A stretch of DNA of 64,000 nucleotides from Sedimenticola selenatireducens. GTDB lineage: Bacteria; Pseudomonadota; Gammaproteobacteria; Chromatiales; Chromatiaceae. Position numbers and translations under genes: made by a program. Shown here piece after piece: positions 9,517 through 18,836 of this stretch. Positions within the stretch are counted from its first letter, which is position 1. The number at the start of each line of letters is the position of its first letter. Location: assembly GCF_007625115.1 (NCBI RefSeq), contig NZ_VMNH01000003.1, forward strand, positions 124,001 through 188,000, read 5' to 3'. The notes below the pieces were generated by a model, which was not told the DNA's origin, searched no databases, and saw nothing but the letters and a program-made list of their open reading frames with translations.

Positions 9517-9909
9517 TTACTGTTGGATAAACAGAATCAGGTCACCCTTCTCCTGTGGTGTACATTCTCGTCCCAAGGTCCACTTGCAGTTTCGCTTGAA
9601 CCATTTTTCAATCTTTTTTCCCTCGGATAAACGTTGAGGTGAGATTGATGGGTTCATCGGTTCGATCGGTTTTCCTGTACGATTATGTTTTCCTGGAAGT
9701 GTGAGATCACTTCCATGGCAGTTGGTACAGCTTCTATCTGCGCCGCTCTTTGTATCCTGGGATACACTGAGCCAGATGCGCTTTCCTGCTTCTGCACTGA
9801 ATGGGCCGGCACCTTGGCTGAGATAGCTGGCCAATGCCTGCTCTGATGCCGGTGATGCTTGTACGGTTACTGAAAGCAGCAACAGAAATATGCTTAGGGA
9901 AGTCTTCAT
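9517..9909 (-). CDS. SHP-like monoheme cytochrome c (DUF1924)
   Basis: Secreted 130-residue cytochrome with a signal peptide (about residues 1-18) and one heme motif CTNCH at 61-65. The family includes sphaeroides heme protein, a high-spin cytochrome c that can bind oxygen and nitric oxide. It sits between the diheme cytochrome (32 bp away) and a cytochrome b561-like gene (22 bp away), the same three-gene arrangement known for SHP. The physiological role of SHP is not settled. Confidence 0.82.
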   Translation of the reverse strand: MKTSLSIFLLLLSVTVQASPASEQALASYLSQGAGPFSAEAGKRIWLSVSQDTKSGADRSCTNCHGSDLTLPGKHNRTGKPIEPMNPSISPQRLSEGKKIEKWFKRNCKWTLGRECTPQEKGDLILFIQQ

Positions 9910-9931
9910 TCGGCGGCCTCTATTTAATCGA

Positions 9932-10513
9932 TTATTGTGATTGCTGTTTACGACCGGTAAACATAGAGCGGATCAGGTTTTCACTGTGTTGAAAACTGGC
10001 GGCTAATACCCCGGCAAGATGGAATAGAACCAGCAGCATGGTGAAGTTGGCAAGGAATTCATGAACCTCTTCAGCGGCTTTACCCACATAAACAGGCAGA
10101 CCGTTCATCAGGCCTGCCAAGGGTCCGGCAGACTGCTCTACACCATAGGTAGCCATACCGGACAGCGTGGTGAGAATCAGGGACAGTAACAGTGCAAACA
10201 CCATTGCACCTCCCGCGGGGTTGTGTCCGACATAGCGTTCCGCTGTGAAAGTTAGGACACGCTTGAGGTAGCTGAATACGTTTTGTGGTGGTTGGATGAA
10301 ATCACTGAAACGGGCGTGCCTAGTACCGACAAATCCCCAGATGAGACGAAAGAGTATCAGTCCCAGTATTGTGTAGCCGGCATAGCTATGCAGCGAGATG
10401 AAGTCATCTTCCGTGATGTAGGCGATGATAAAGCAGGCGGCTAGGGACCAGTGAAATACTCTTACAGGCAGGTCCCAGACCTTGATCTCTTTTTGTGGCA
10501 GTGTTGTGTGCAT
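9932..10513 (-). CDS. Cytochrome b561-type membrane protein of the SHP module
   Basis: Integral membrane diheme b-type cytochrome of 193 residues. The segment VWDLPVRVFHWSLAACF is typical of Ni/Fe-hydrogenase-type and b561-type cytochromes b, and further helices carry histidines (YAGYTILGLILFRLIWGF and a late HLAGV). ATG 10513 is chosen for the GGAG seven bases upstream; the frame is open a further 12 codons. As first gene of the operon it probably moves electrons from the quinol pool to DHC and SHP. Confidence 0.85.
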   Translation of the reverse strand: MHTTLPQKEIKVWDLPVRVFHWSLAACFIIAYITEDDFISLHSYAGYTILGLILFRLIWGFVGTRHARFSDFIQPPQNVFSYLKRVLTFTAERYVGHNPAGGAMVFALLLSLILTTLSGMATYGVEQSAGPLAGLMNGLPVYVGKAAEEVHEFLANFTMLLVLFHLAGVLAASFQHSENLIRSMFTGRKQQSQ

Positions 10514-10627
10514 GGCATTTCTCCAAATTGTCTGGAGAGAGCCTATCAATTGAAACTGAAACCAAGCTTAAAATGCGTGAATTTTAAGGGTGGATGTTAC
10601 GGCTGCCAATATTCCTTGTCCTGTTAC

Positions 10628-11401
10628 TTATCCAAATTCATACATCGCCATACCAATATTCCCATACATGAAACTTTGATGAAAACGTCGGCCTGGTTTA
10701 GTTTTATTGCCTGCGGACCAGGCGACGATGAGTGGCGCAAAATGTTCAGGTGTGGGGTGAGCTTGATCAAATAGAGGGGTGAATTGTTGTGGATTAATGA
10801 CCCTGTCGAATCGATTACCTTCTACATTCTGCTGTAACCAATACTCAAATTTTTTTGCCCAAACATCGGTGCGTCCCTCTCTGTTCATGGTGCGAAGATT
10901 GTGTACTGAACCGCCAGAACCAATAATCAAAACACCCTGTTCCCGGAAGGGTGCCAGTGCCTCTCCAAGTTTTGCCGATTCACGTAAAGTACCCATCGGG
11001 AGCGATACTTGGATGACAGGGATTTCTGCCGTAGGATAGATCAGCATCAAAGGAACCCAAGCGCCATGATCCAGTCCGCGCTCCTGATCCAATGCCACAC
11101 TGAATCCTGATCTCTCAAGCTGTTGAGCGATCTGTCCGGCCAGGGCCGGATCCCCCTTGGCTGGGTAGTTGAGCTGATAAAGGGCTTCAGGGAAGCCGCT
11201 AAAGTCATAGATTATTCGATGGGATGTAGCAGTGGTAATGCCAATAGGGGTATGTGTCCAGTGGGCAGAGATGATAATGATGGTTTTTGGCGACGCTATT
11301 TTTTTGCCGAGATTTTTAAGTGTGGTGTTGGCGACATGATCAGTAAGGACGAAGTCAGGCGCGCCATGTGAGATGAAAAGTGCGGGTTGCTTGTCTGGCA
11401 T
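10628..11401 (-). CDS. Class III extradiol dioxygenase, LigB/DODA (YgiD-like) family
   Basis: Non-heme metal enzyme of 257 residues related to 4,5-DOPA dioxygenase. Metal-ligand signatures are ALFISHGAPD near the start, IISAHWTH, LDHGAWVPL and GSGGSVHNL, the family histidines in the usual order. The start is uncertain: ATG 11401 gives the usual short N-terminus, while a GTG four codons upstream lacks a clear ribosome site. It stands alone, transcribed away from a repeat-rich intergenic region. Substrate unknown. Confidence 0.82.
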   Translation of the reverse strand: MPDKQPALFISHGAPDFVLTDHVANTTLKNLGKKIASPKTIIIISAHWTHTPIGITTATSHRIIYDFSGFPEALYQLNYPAKGDPALAGQIAQQLERSGFSVALDQERGLDHGAWVPLMLIYPTAEIPVIQVSLPMGTLRESAKLGEALAPFREQGVLIIGSGGSVHNLRTMNREGRTDVWAKKFEYWLQQNVEGNRFDRVINPQQFTPLFDQAHPTPEHFAPLIVAWSAGNKTKPGRRFHQSFMYGNIGMAMYEFG

Positions 11402-11436
11402 AATCAGATCCACGGTAATAGCTGTAATAGTGATTA

Positions 11437-11738
11437 CTTTCTGAAAAGCATAGCCGATTTTTTATTCCGCTGTTTTTTGAACCCTTTGCATTGATCTCCG
11501 ACAAACAGTTAGGCGATATGTTATTCCGGTGGCAGATCCGTAGGGTGGGCACGTTTTTTGTGCCCACGCGAATGCTCCATAATTACTACGTGGGCACACA
11601 CGGCGTGCCCACCCTACCTGGCTATTTTGAATAGTGAATCCTTCCTGAAAGCATAGCTGCTTTCTTAGTTGGGTGCATTTTGAACCGTTTGTCTTGATCT
11701 CCGACATACAGTTAAGCGATATGTTATTTAGGCGACAG
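11437..11738. repeat. Duplicated ~100-bp intergenic repeat flanking a REP-like palindrome
   Basis: Two imperfect direct copies at about 11437-11536 and 11640-11738 share a 33-bp core GATCTCCGACA.ACAGTTA..., with 31 matches. They flank a nested palindrome at 11540-11617: perfect outer arms GTAGGGTGGGCACG / CGTGCCCACCCTAC (11540-11553, 11604-11617) and perfect inner 10-bp arms (11559-11568, 11589-11598). Duplication around a palindrome suggests a small mobile unit or a duplication created by one. Confidence 0.7.
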
Positions 11739-11824
11739 AAAAGAGCTAAATTTCGCAGTAGAATTAAACTAACAATAATTAAGTGTGTCAGCGGGTAGCG
11801 GCACCGGTATTGGGGAGAGATATC

Positions 11825-14518
11825 ATGGATAGGCTGCGTAAATTACCACTGTTGATTCTAGTGCTTCTGAGTCTGAGTGCGCCAATCAATTCACGAGCGG
11901 ATACGCTGGATACCCTGCTGAATGTGCTGGTGGTAGCCGGTATTGTTGATCCTGCCATTGTGGATGCCAAAGATCTGGTCAATTGCCTGGTCACACAACC
12001 TCCGCAGGCGTGCGTAGGAGGTGAGTTGCAGTCAGCCGGCTTTATGCCAGAAGATCCGGGTGTGCGAGCTGTTGTCGAAGTTGTGCAAGCGGCTTATGGC
12101 AGTGATTGGCTCAAGGTGCTTGAAGTCACTGGGACCGATGTCTTGTTTCAGGTAGTTTGTAAAGCAGGGCTGAGTACCACGGGGCCGATCAGTTCGTTCG
12201 TCTGTGGTGGGCTATTCGCAGAGGTAGTCTCAAAAGGTAAACCGGTTGTTCGGCAGGTATTAGTGGCGATTGGCAGTGGCTCTATTGGTGACTGGGTGAA
12301 GCTGGTGACCATGGCGGGTCCAGAACTGGGTTGCAGTCTGATCCCTGATAGCATTCCGGGCAAAGATGCGGTTTGTGGACCGTTGGCAGAGGTGTTGGCC
12401 TATGCGGTGGATGCCTTCAACGATGCGGCCAATGCCGTTTGGGGTGGCATCAATAATCTGGGTGACTGGGTCTCTGGTCAGTCGAAACACATGGATCGTG
12501 ACCACTATTACGCACTCTACTGGCAGCCCTGGTATCACTACGGAACCTGGTTGGGTGTAGCCAATAACTGGCAAGGGTGGGGTACGCTATTAGCCTATGT
12601 GCGTGATCCCTGCGAGCGGTATTTTGACTCGCACACTATGAGTCAAGAGAATGCCCAGGAGTTGTGTGATGGCCAGCGTGACCGCTTCAGTAACGAAGTG
12701 AAGGCGTTCAAGAGTGCACTGGACGTTGCACCAGATGCTTACTACGAGATGGCCATTAAACACCTGCCCGCCATCTATGCGATTGAGGACTATGGCAAGC
12801 TGACCAACAGTAGCAAGCGTACTTTTGTTCGAGGGCTGTGTGAAACCCACATGCGGGGTCTGTTCCCCTTTCCTGAACCCAATCCGGCACGCTGTCAGTC
12901 CCTCAAGGCCTCGGCTGACAAGCTGACGGGTTCATTCAAAGATATGTTGATGCAGCTGTATAACCAATGCCTCACTGATCAGAACACACAGCAGCCCACG
13001 CCGAGCGTTGCCTCCTTCGTCTGTACGCCATTGGGTAATCGTTTTGTTGCCGAGTTCGATCAGGAGAAGGCCAAGCTGGATGACAAGATCCGTGATCTGG
13101 TTATTGCGGGCTGTCTGCCACCCACGGGGTGGAGTCCTGAGGATGGTATCAACTTAAAGTGTTTGAACTATCCCGCCTACGATCAGTGCCGTGATGTCTT
13201 CGGTCAGGTGAACACGGATAACTACTGCAGCCTGGATCAGGTCAAGGCAGATAATAAACTGGCCCGTGCCATTCGTAATGAGTTGGGGCTGAAACGTTGT
13301 GGGCTCAGTGGCGATACAACGGTGGTTTGTACACGCCCCTGGAAAAAGGAGCGCTGTGAAGTGCTGCGTAAGGCCGCCATTCAGGGCTTGTCACAACCGT
13401 CAGCATTGCGCTGTGAACTGATGTTTGATTCCAGTTATCTGTCGGGTTGGGATAAGGCGAGAGTGGTAGTCAATGCACTGAACACGATCTCTCGTGGTGA
13501 TGCCGTATTGCCAGGAGAGAGCAATACGGAGGCTGATAAAACAGGGATAAACGGAAAACCTCGGATAGATAAAAAACCCGTACTACGGATGGACAAAAAA
13601 CCTGTAGAGATGCTCAAGGCTGAAATTTCACCGGCCACTATCTCGGCGCAGCAATTTATGCCGGCCAACTGTGCAATCATCTGGGACAATTTGGGTATTC
13701 ACTGCACCGATTCATCGGTGGTCTTGAAACTCAGATCTTATTACCCTGAAATGGAGGCATTGCCCCTCTGTCAGCAAGATCCCAATCACGATGGCTCCAG
13801 TGTCGTCTGTTACTCAGGTACCCTGCAGATCCCGATGCCTGGATCGAAAACAATTGTAATTGATCCGGACGATCTGAATAAGTTCGGAAAGCAAGATATT
13901 AGTGCAGTGTTGCCGGGTAAGAAACCTGAAAAAGGGCGAGGTGGCATGGGGGGATTTGCCCCGGCCCAGCAAGAGGCGTTGACAAAATCACGCATGGCTT
14001 CTAAGCCTGCGCTACCGGATATCACAAGCAGAGAGACCTTGACCGTGGGAGGTACGGCCGTTCAGTGGGAGGGTGTTCATGCTATCAATGGCAATCTGCC
14101 GGGTTGCCAGATCCAGTTGGTTTATCATGTGAGCAATAAAGGTATGGCGGACAGTCCGGCCTTTGCCTTGAAGTGGTTAGATATGAATACAAACCAACAG
14201 ATCAAGTTGCAACGTATCTATGGATTGAAAAAAGATGTGGAGTACCTGAGAACGGAGATGGTCTCCATTCATCCTGGAGACAATCGCTTTATGTTGAAAC
14301 TGGACAGTGCTGCTGAAGTGAGTGAGCTGAATGAAGGCAACAATGAGCTGTCGGTTACTATTCGCTACTCAGGGCGTTGTGGTTTGACCACGCTGCAGCC
14401 CACGCCGCGGATCATTGCTACACCGCCTTCAAGTGAAAAAACCAAGAAGGAACCCGCCAGCAAGTTTACCCCGACCCTGAAACAGGGAGGATTCAAACCC
14501 CTCAGTCCGACAGAATAA
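11825..14518 (+). CDS. Large secreted cysteine-rich protein of unknown function with CARDB-like C-terminal domain
   Basis: I do not recognise the family. The protein has 897 residues from ATG 11825, with GGGGAGAG just upstream; the frame is open 14 codons earlier without a signal-like start. It has a signal peptide (DRLRKLPLLILVLLSLSA, cleavage near residue 26) and about 26 cysteines, consistent with many disulfides outside the cytoplasm. Residues 590-620 hold a near-repeated lysine-rich linker (KPRIDKKP, LRMDKKP). The segment around 760-860 (YHVSNKGMADSPAFALKW, then LNEGNNELSVTIRYSG) resembles a CARDB/adhesion-type beta domain. It stands alone between two repeat-containing gaps. Confidence 0.6.
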   Translation: MDRLRKLPLLILVLLSLSAPINSRADTLDTLLNVLVVAGIVDPAIVDAKDLVNCLVTQPPQACVGGELQSAGFMPEDPGVRAVVEVVQAAYGSDWLKVLEVTGTDVLFQVVCKAGLSTTGPISSFVCGGLFAEVVSKGKPVVRQVLVAIGSGSIGDWVKLVTMAGPELGCSLIPDSIPGKDAVCGPLAEVLAYAVDAFNDAANAVWGGINNLGDWVSGQSKHMDRDHYYALYWQPWYHYGTWLGVANNWQGWGTLLAYVRDPCERYFDSHTMSQENAQELCDGQRDRFSNEVKAFKSALDVAPDAYYEMAIKHLPAIYAIEDYGKLTNSSKRTFVRGLCETHMRGLFPFPEPNPARCQSLKASADKLTGSFKDMLMQLYNQCLTDQNTQQPTPSVASFVCTPLGNRFVAEFDQEKAKLDDKIRDLVIAGCLPPTGWSPEDGINLKCLNYPAYDQCRDVFGQVNTDNYCSLDQVKADNKLARAIRNELGLKRCGLSGDTTVVCTRPWKKERCEVLRKAAIQGLSQPSALRCELMFDSSYLSGWDKARVVVNALNTISRGDAVLPGESNTEADKTGINGKPRIDKKPVLRMDKKPVEMLKAEISPATISAQQFMPANCAIIWDNLGIHCTDSSVVLKLRSYYPEMEALPLCQQDPNHDGSSVVCYSGTLQIPMPGSKTIVIDPDDLNKFGKQDISAVLPGKKPEKGRGGMGGFAPAQQEALTKSRMASKPALPDITSRETLTVGGTAVQWEGVHAINGNLPGCQIQLVYHVSNKGMADSPAFALKWLDMNTNQQIKLQRIYGLKKDVEYLRTEMVSIHPGDNRFMLKLDSAAEVSELNEGNNELSVTIRYSGRCGLTTLQPTPRIIATPPSSEKTKKEPASKFTPTLKQGGFKPLSPTE

Positions 14519-14554
14519 AGGGCGTGACTCGAATGGCACTTACTTAAGCCAAGA

Positions 14555-14704
14555 ACCACCGTCATCCCGGCGCAGGCCGGACTAAAGCGCGAAGCGCGTT
14601 GAACGACTGAAAGTCAGCCCGCAGGGTGAGCGAAGCGAATAATCCATACCGCTTAGAACATAGGGCGGGCCGTGCCCGCCGATGGCGCCCATGGGGCGCC
14701 CTAT
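14555..14704. repeat. Intergenic repeat block with palindrome (CCGTCATCCCGGCGC... type)
   Basis: After the secreted protein gene comes a stretch of the common CCGTCATCCCGGCGCAGGCC repeat type (14557-14645). It is followed by a double hairpin at 14661-14704: GGGCGGGC/GCCCGCC, then GGCGCC/GGCGCC, with the outer pair TAGGGC...GCCCTA. No coding potential is apparent. It lies in the gap between convergent genes and may also end transcription. Confidence 0.55.
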
Positions 14705-14761
14705 GGCGTGTTGCCAATGAAGAGCCCATCACTACATAGTGTAGAAGAAGGAGCAAACGGT

Positions 14762-16120
14762 CTAGATCAGAAACAGTGTTGCGAGTCCAAGGAAACTGAG
14801 AAAGCCGATTACATCGGTTACAGTCGTCAGGATCACGGCGCCAGAGAGCGCGGGATCGATACCCCAGCGGTTAAGCAGCAGGGGAATGACAATACCCGAT
14901 AATGCGGCGGCGAGCAGATTTAGGATCAGGGCTATGCCGATGATCAGCGCAATCCCTATGTTGCCAAACCAGAGGTAAGTGACCAGCGCTACTACGACCG
15001 CCCACACCATGCCATTCACGGCGCCGACCAGAACTTCTTTGGTTAACAGCCAGCGTACGTTGGCGTTGGCGATCTGGTTAAGCGCCAGAGCGCGAATCGT
15101 CAGGGTCAGTGTCTGACTACCGGCTATTCCACCCATACTGGCTACGATCGGCAGTAAAACAGCCAGGGCAACAATCTGCTCCAGCGCCTCTTCAAACCGG
15201 CCAATCACCCAGGCGGCGATGAATACGGTGATCAGATTGATACCCAGCCACACGCCCCGCCGTCTGGCGCTGGGCAATACTGGTGCAAACATATCCTCTT
15301 CATCATTCAAGCCGGCACTGCGCAGCAGGGCGCGGTCAGACTCTTCACGGATAACGTCAACAATATCGTCGATGGTGATGCGTCCGAGCAGTTTTCCCGC
15401 ACTATCCAGCACGGCCACCGAGATCAGATCGCGTCGCTCAAACAGAGCGGCCACATCATGTTCGCTGAGATTGTCCCGAACAGTGGCCGCCTCGGGTTGC
15501 ATGATCGCTTCCACTTCGGTTTCTGGATTACTGGTCAGTACATCAGCCACATCCAGCTTGCCGAGATAAAGTCCTTCATCATCGATCACCATCAAGCTGT
15601 CTGTATGGGGCGGTAGAGATTCATGTCTTCTTAACCAGCGCAGAACAACCGCAATGGAAACGTCTTTACGTACGCTGATGACGTCGGTGCTCATCAGGCG
15701 GCCGGCACTCGCCTCCTCAAAGGTGAGGACGCTGTCCAGGCGTTTTCGGTGATCAGCATCCATGGAGATCAGCAGCGCGTTGGTCAGGTCTTCCGGTAAT
15801 TCATCGATGAACTCGGCCAGATCCTCGGGCGCCATTGATTCGGCAGCGGCGACCAACTCACCCTCATCCATTTCGTCGACAATGGTGGTACGGGCTTCGT
15901 CATGCAGAAATGAGAGGACTTCACTCTCTTGGGCGACGGGGACTACATCCCACAATTCGCTCCGCTGCTCAGGCGGGAGTGATTCCAGCAGATTGGCTAC
16001 TTCTGCCGGATGGGTGGCCAGCAGGGTTGCGGTCAGCTCTTCCTGTCTACCGGCTTCCAGGTCGGAGATGACCTGATCAAGTAGGGCGGTTTGAGTGGGA
16101 GCTGTTTCGAGTTCAGTCAT
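14762..16120 (-). CDS. mgtE: Magnesium transporter MgtE
   Basis: Inner-membrane Mg2+ channel of 452 residues in the standard order: N-terminal superhelical domain (about 20-130, HPAEVANLLESLPPEQRSEL), two CBS domains (about 135-255, including GRITIDDIVDVI), then five membrane helices with the conserved ASMGGIAGSQT and GAILTTVTDV-like pore segments. Members are gated by cytosolic magnesium through the N and CBS domains. Full length; followed leftward by the intergenic repeats. A CDF transporter is encoded upstream on the same strand. Confidence 0.95.
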   Translation of the reverse strand: MTELETAPTQTALLDQVISDLEAGRQEELTATLLATHPAEVANLLESLPPEQRSELWDVVPVAQESEVLSFLHDEARTTIVDEMDEGELVAAAESMAPEDLAEFIDELPEDLTNALLISMDADHRKRLDSVLTFEEASAGRLMSTDVISVRKDVSIAVVLRWLRRHESLPPHTDSLMVIDDEGLYLGKLDVADVLTSNPETEVEAIMQPEAATVRDNLSEHDVAALFERRDLISVAVLDSAGKLLGRITIDDIVDVIREESDRALLRSAGLNDEEDMFAPVLPSARRRGVWLGINLITVFIAAWVIGRFEEALEQIVALAVLLPIVASMGGIAGSQTLTLTIRALALNQIANANVRWLLTKEVLVGAVNGMVWAVVVALVTYLWFGNIGIALIIGIALILNLLAAALSGIVIPLLLNRWGIDPALSGAVILTTVTDVIGFLSFLGLATLFLI

Positions 16121-16274
16121 TTTTTTGCTTCTATCTTTGATTCATCGAACTTCGCCGAAGAGTAAAATGGCCTGCTGTGCGGATGAGATTATCAGCAGGC
16201 AATCCTAATATGACAGCCGTTGAGGTAGGGTAGTTGCAGACTCCTCGGTATGGCAGTGCCGAAGTTTGTCGGTT

Positions 16275-17384
16275 TTACGGTGGCGGTTCGTCAGGAATCT
16301 CGGCTAATGTGGCGATGCCTTCGACTTCAATAGTGACATGACTCACCCTGGGCAGTGCTTTTTTTACCGCGGTTTCCAGCTCGTCAATGATCTCTTCTGT
16401 ACGCTGGAGTGTAACGATCACTGAAGCGCGGGCTGCTGCGTAACAGTGTAGCTTGGCATCGTTACGTTTTTTGGATGGCAGCTGGCTCAATATGGCTTCG
16501 CGCTCTGCCTGGATACGTTCGTGCAGACCGGGCACTACCGCCTCTTCACGCAGTTCGATCTCGGCGACCAGTATGGTGTTGGTTTCATCAATGATGATCG
16601 AACGAAGGTCATGACAGCGCTCGACCTGATGATGTTTCTTGGTGACCCGGAGAAAGGTTGCCTCTGCCTCACTATCACGTAAATCAGCGAGGAAACGCAT
16701 GTTGGTAAAGCCTAGATAGAAGGCGATCATTCCCAGCGTGATTGCAATAAGCGCTGAGAAGCTGACATCCCAGATGCCGTTACCAGTGAACGCGGTCAAA
16801 CCGACACCGAGCGCTGCGAACGCCAGGCCAAGCATGGCGACGGAATCCTCCAGTACCACGGCCACCAGGGTTGGATCGTCGGCTTCGAGAAGAAAACTGA
16901 ACGGATTACTTTTCCCCGCGTTGTGCATCTTTATCAGATAGGCCTTCAGGGCCACCAAAAAAGAGTACCCCTCCAGTAGGAAGGCGATAGCCAGCACCGC
17001 CAAGTTGATCCAGAGCGGGTTGAGCGTGAGCCCCATAAAGATAGAGGGTTCACTCGCGACCTTGGTACCCAGGTCGTGCCAGGAGTGCCAGGCATGAGAG
17101 AGTCCAAGTCCGGATCCAATGGAGAAAAGTCCTATGGCGCTCCAGAGGTTCCACAGATACTTTTTCTGTCCATGACCAAAAGCATAACGGTTATCGGCAG
17201 GGCGCCCACCTTCACGCAGGCCGATCAGCAGAAAGCCCTGGTTGAGCGTATCCATCAACGAATGGACGGACTCGTTCATCATCGCGGCTGAGCCACTGAT
17301 CATGGCGGCGAAAAATTTGATGACCGTGACAATACTATTGGAGATGATGGCGGTTATAACCGCCGTTCTGGATCCGTGGGCCAT
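16275..17384 (-). CDS. Cation diffusion facilitator family transporter
   Basis: Membrane cation/proton antiporter of 369 residues. CDF features are the first helices AVITAIISNSIVTVIKFFAA, the motif NESVHSLMDTLNQ with the metal-binding D/H pattern, and a C-terminal cytosolic domain rich in His and Glu that is longer than in small FieF proteins. The substrate (Zn, Fe, Mn or Co) is not readable. The start lies 5 bp downstream of the argA stop, so the two are probably co-transcribed. Confidence 0.9.
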   Translation of the reverse strand: MAHGSRTAVITAIISNSIVTVIKFFAAMISGSAAMMNESVHSLMDTLNQGFLLIGLREGGRPADNRYAFGHGQKKYLWNLWSAIGLFSIGSGLGLSHAWHSWHDLGTKVASEPSIFMGLTLNPLWINLAVLAIAFLLEGYSFLVALKAYLIKMHNAGKSNPFSFLLEADDPTLVAVVLEDSVAMLGLAFAALGVGLTAFTGNGIWDVSFSALIAITLGMIAFYLGFTNMRFLADLRDSEAEATFLRVTKKHHQVERCHDLRSIIIDETNTILVAEIELREEAVVPGLHERIQAEREAILSQLPSKKRNDAKLHCYAAARASVIVTLQRTEEIIDELETAVKKALPRVSHVTIEVEGIATLAEIPDEPPP

Positions 17385-17389
17385 TCTGT

Positions 17390-18718
17390 TTACAACCCCT
17401 TGATAAAGACTTTGGAGTTGCGCTGGTAGTTGTACATCTCCCGCTTGGCCATCGGTAGCGTGCTGACCTGAGACGGCAGGAAGCCCCGTTCTCTGAACCA
17501 GTGTGCTGTCTGGGTGGTGAGCACGAATAGCCGGTCGATGCCTGAAGCAAGTGCCCGTTTCTCCATATGCTCAAGCAAGGCGTCACCGCGACCGCTATTG
17601 CGATAGTCCGAATGTACGGCGACACCTGCCAGCTCAGCGATCCTGTCCTGAGGGTAAGTGTGCAGGGAGGCACAGCCGATAATCATGCCGTCCAGTTCGA
17701 CGACAGTGAAGCGCTCGATCTCGGTTTCCAATAGATCACGAGAACGTCTCACCAGTGTGCCTTCGGCCTCCAGTGGACCAAGCAGTTCCAGGATACCGCC
17801 GATATCATCAATCCGGGCATTGCGTATCTCTTCATAGGGTTCTGCTGTCAATAGTGTGCCAGCACCATTGCGGGTAAACAGCTCCTTAAGCAGCGCCCCG
17901 TCCATATGGCGGCCGATCAGGTGGGTCCGTTTTACCCCGCCCCTGCAAGCCTTGACGGCATGATTCAACTGTTGTACCAGCTCCTCAGGCAAATTTTTAC
18001 GCCGCGCCAAGAGCACTTCCACTTCACGGGGAATGACGTTGGTCAGTACCTTGCCCCGGGTGTTGGTCACGCCCTTTCCTTCGGTCAGCATGATGAGCTT
18101 ATCGGCACCCATTGCGATGGATACGGAACTGGCTACATCGGCTGCACTGAGGTTGAACACCTCACCGGTCGGTGAGTAACCCAGTGAGGGGATGAGTGCA
18201 ATAGCGCCAGCATCCACGACGCGCCGAATGGCATCCGCGTCGATACGTCTTACGACCCCGGTGTGGCCGTAATCAACGCCATCCCGAATGCCGATCGGTT
18301 TTGCCGTGACAAAATTGCCAGAGACTACCCGAATATGTACCCCGGCCATCGGAGAGTTGGCCAAACCCATGGATAGGCGTGCTTCAATCTCTACCCGCAC
18401 GGCACCTGTGGCATCTTTCACACAGGCCAGTGCGGCTTCATCAGTGACCCGTAAGCCATTGATGTATTGCATCTCGGCTTGATGCAGACCTAAACGTTCT
18501 TCGATCTGGGGCCGGGCGCCATGTACCAGGACCAGTTTCAGCCCAAGTCCATGCATCAGTGAGATATCGTGAATGAGATCAGCAAAACTCTGATCAGCAA
18601 CCGCTTCACCACCAAAGACAATGACCACCGTCTTGCCACGATGGGCATGGATATAGGGCGAAGAGTTACGAAACCAATCAACGAAGGGGTCGTGTGCCTT
18701 TTTTCTGTTTTTTGCCAC
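17390..18718 (-). CDS. argA: Amino-acid N-acetyltransferase (N-acetylglutamate synthase)
   Basis: First enzyme of arginine biosynthesis, acetylating glutamate with acetyl-CoA. The 442-residue protein has the typical fusion of an N-terminal amino-acid kinase-like domain (about 20-285, GKTVVIVFGGEAV, LVHGARPQIEERL) and a C-terminal GNAT domain (about 295-442, ELAGVAVHSDYRNSGRG acetyl-CoA loop). The kinase-like domain is the usual site of arginine feedback. Starts with GTG. argE, encoding a later step, lies nearby at 19.3 kb but in a separate unit. Confidence 0.95.
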   Translation of the reverse strand: MAKNRKKAHDPFVDWFRNSSPYIHAHRGKTVVIVFGGEAVADQSFADLIHDISLMHGLGLKLVLVHGARPQIEERLGLHQAEMQYINGLRVTDEAALACVKDATGAVRVEIEARLSMGLANSPMAGVHIRVVSGNFVTAKPIGIRDGVDYGHTGVVRRIDADAIRRVVDAGAIALIPSLGYSPTGEVFNLSAADVASSVSIAMGADKLIMLTEGKGVTNTRGKVLTNVIPREVEVLLARRKNLPEELVQQLNHAVKACRGGVKRTHLIGRHMDGALLKELFTRNGAGTLLTAEPYEEIRNARIDDIGGILELLGPLEAEGTLVRRSRDLLETEIERFTVVELDGMIIGCASLHTYPQDRIAELAGVAVHSDYRNSGRGDALLEHMEKRALASGIDRLFVLTTQTAHWFRERGFLPSQVSTLPMAKREMYNYQRNSKVFIKGL

Positions 18719-18836
18719 TCGCGCAGTTCCCGTTTAATCTATAGACGAGTCTGAAAACCAGGCTCTTCTGTGCTCCATAATGTAAACCCCATTACAGAAT
18801 AATTCGAGCGGTTAAAGGCCGGTTGCTGAAAAAATC

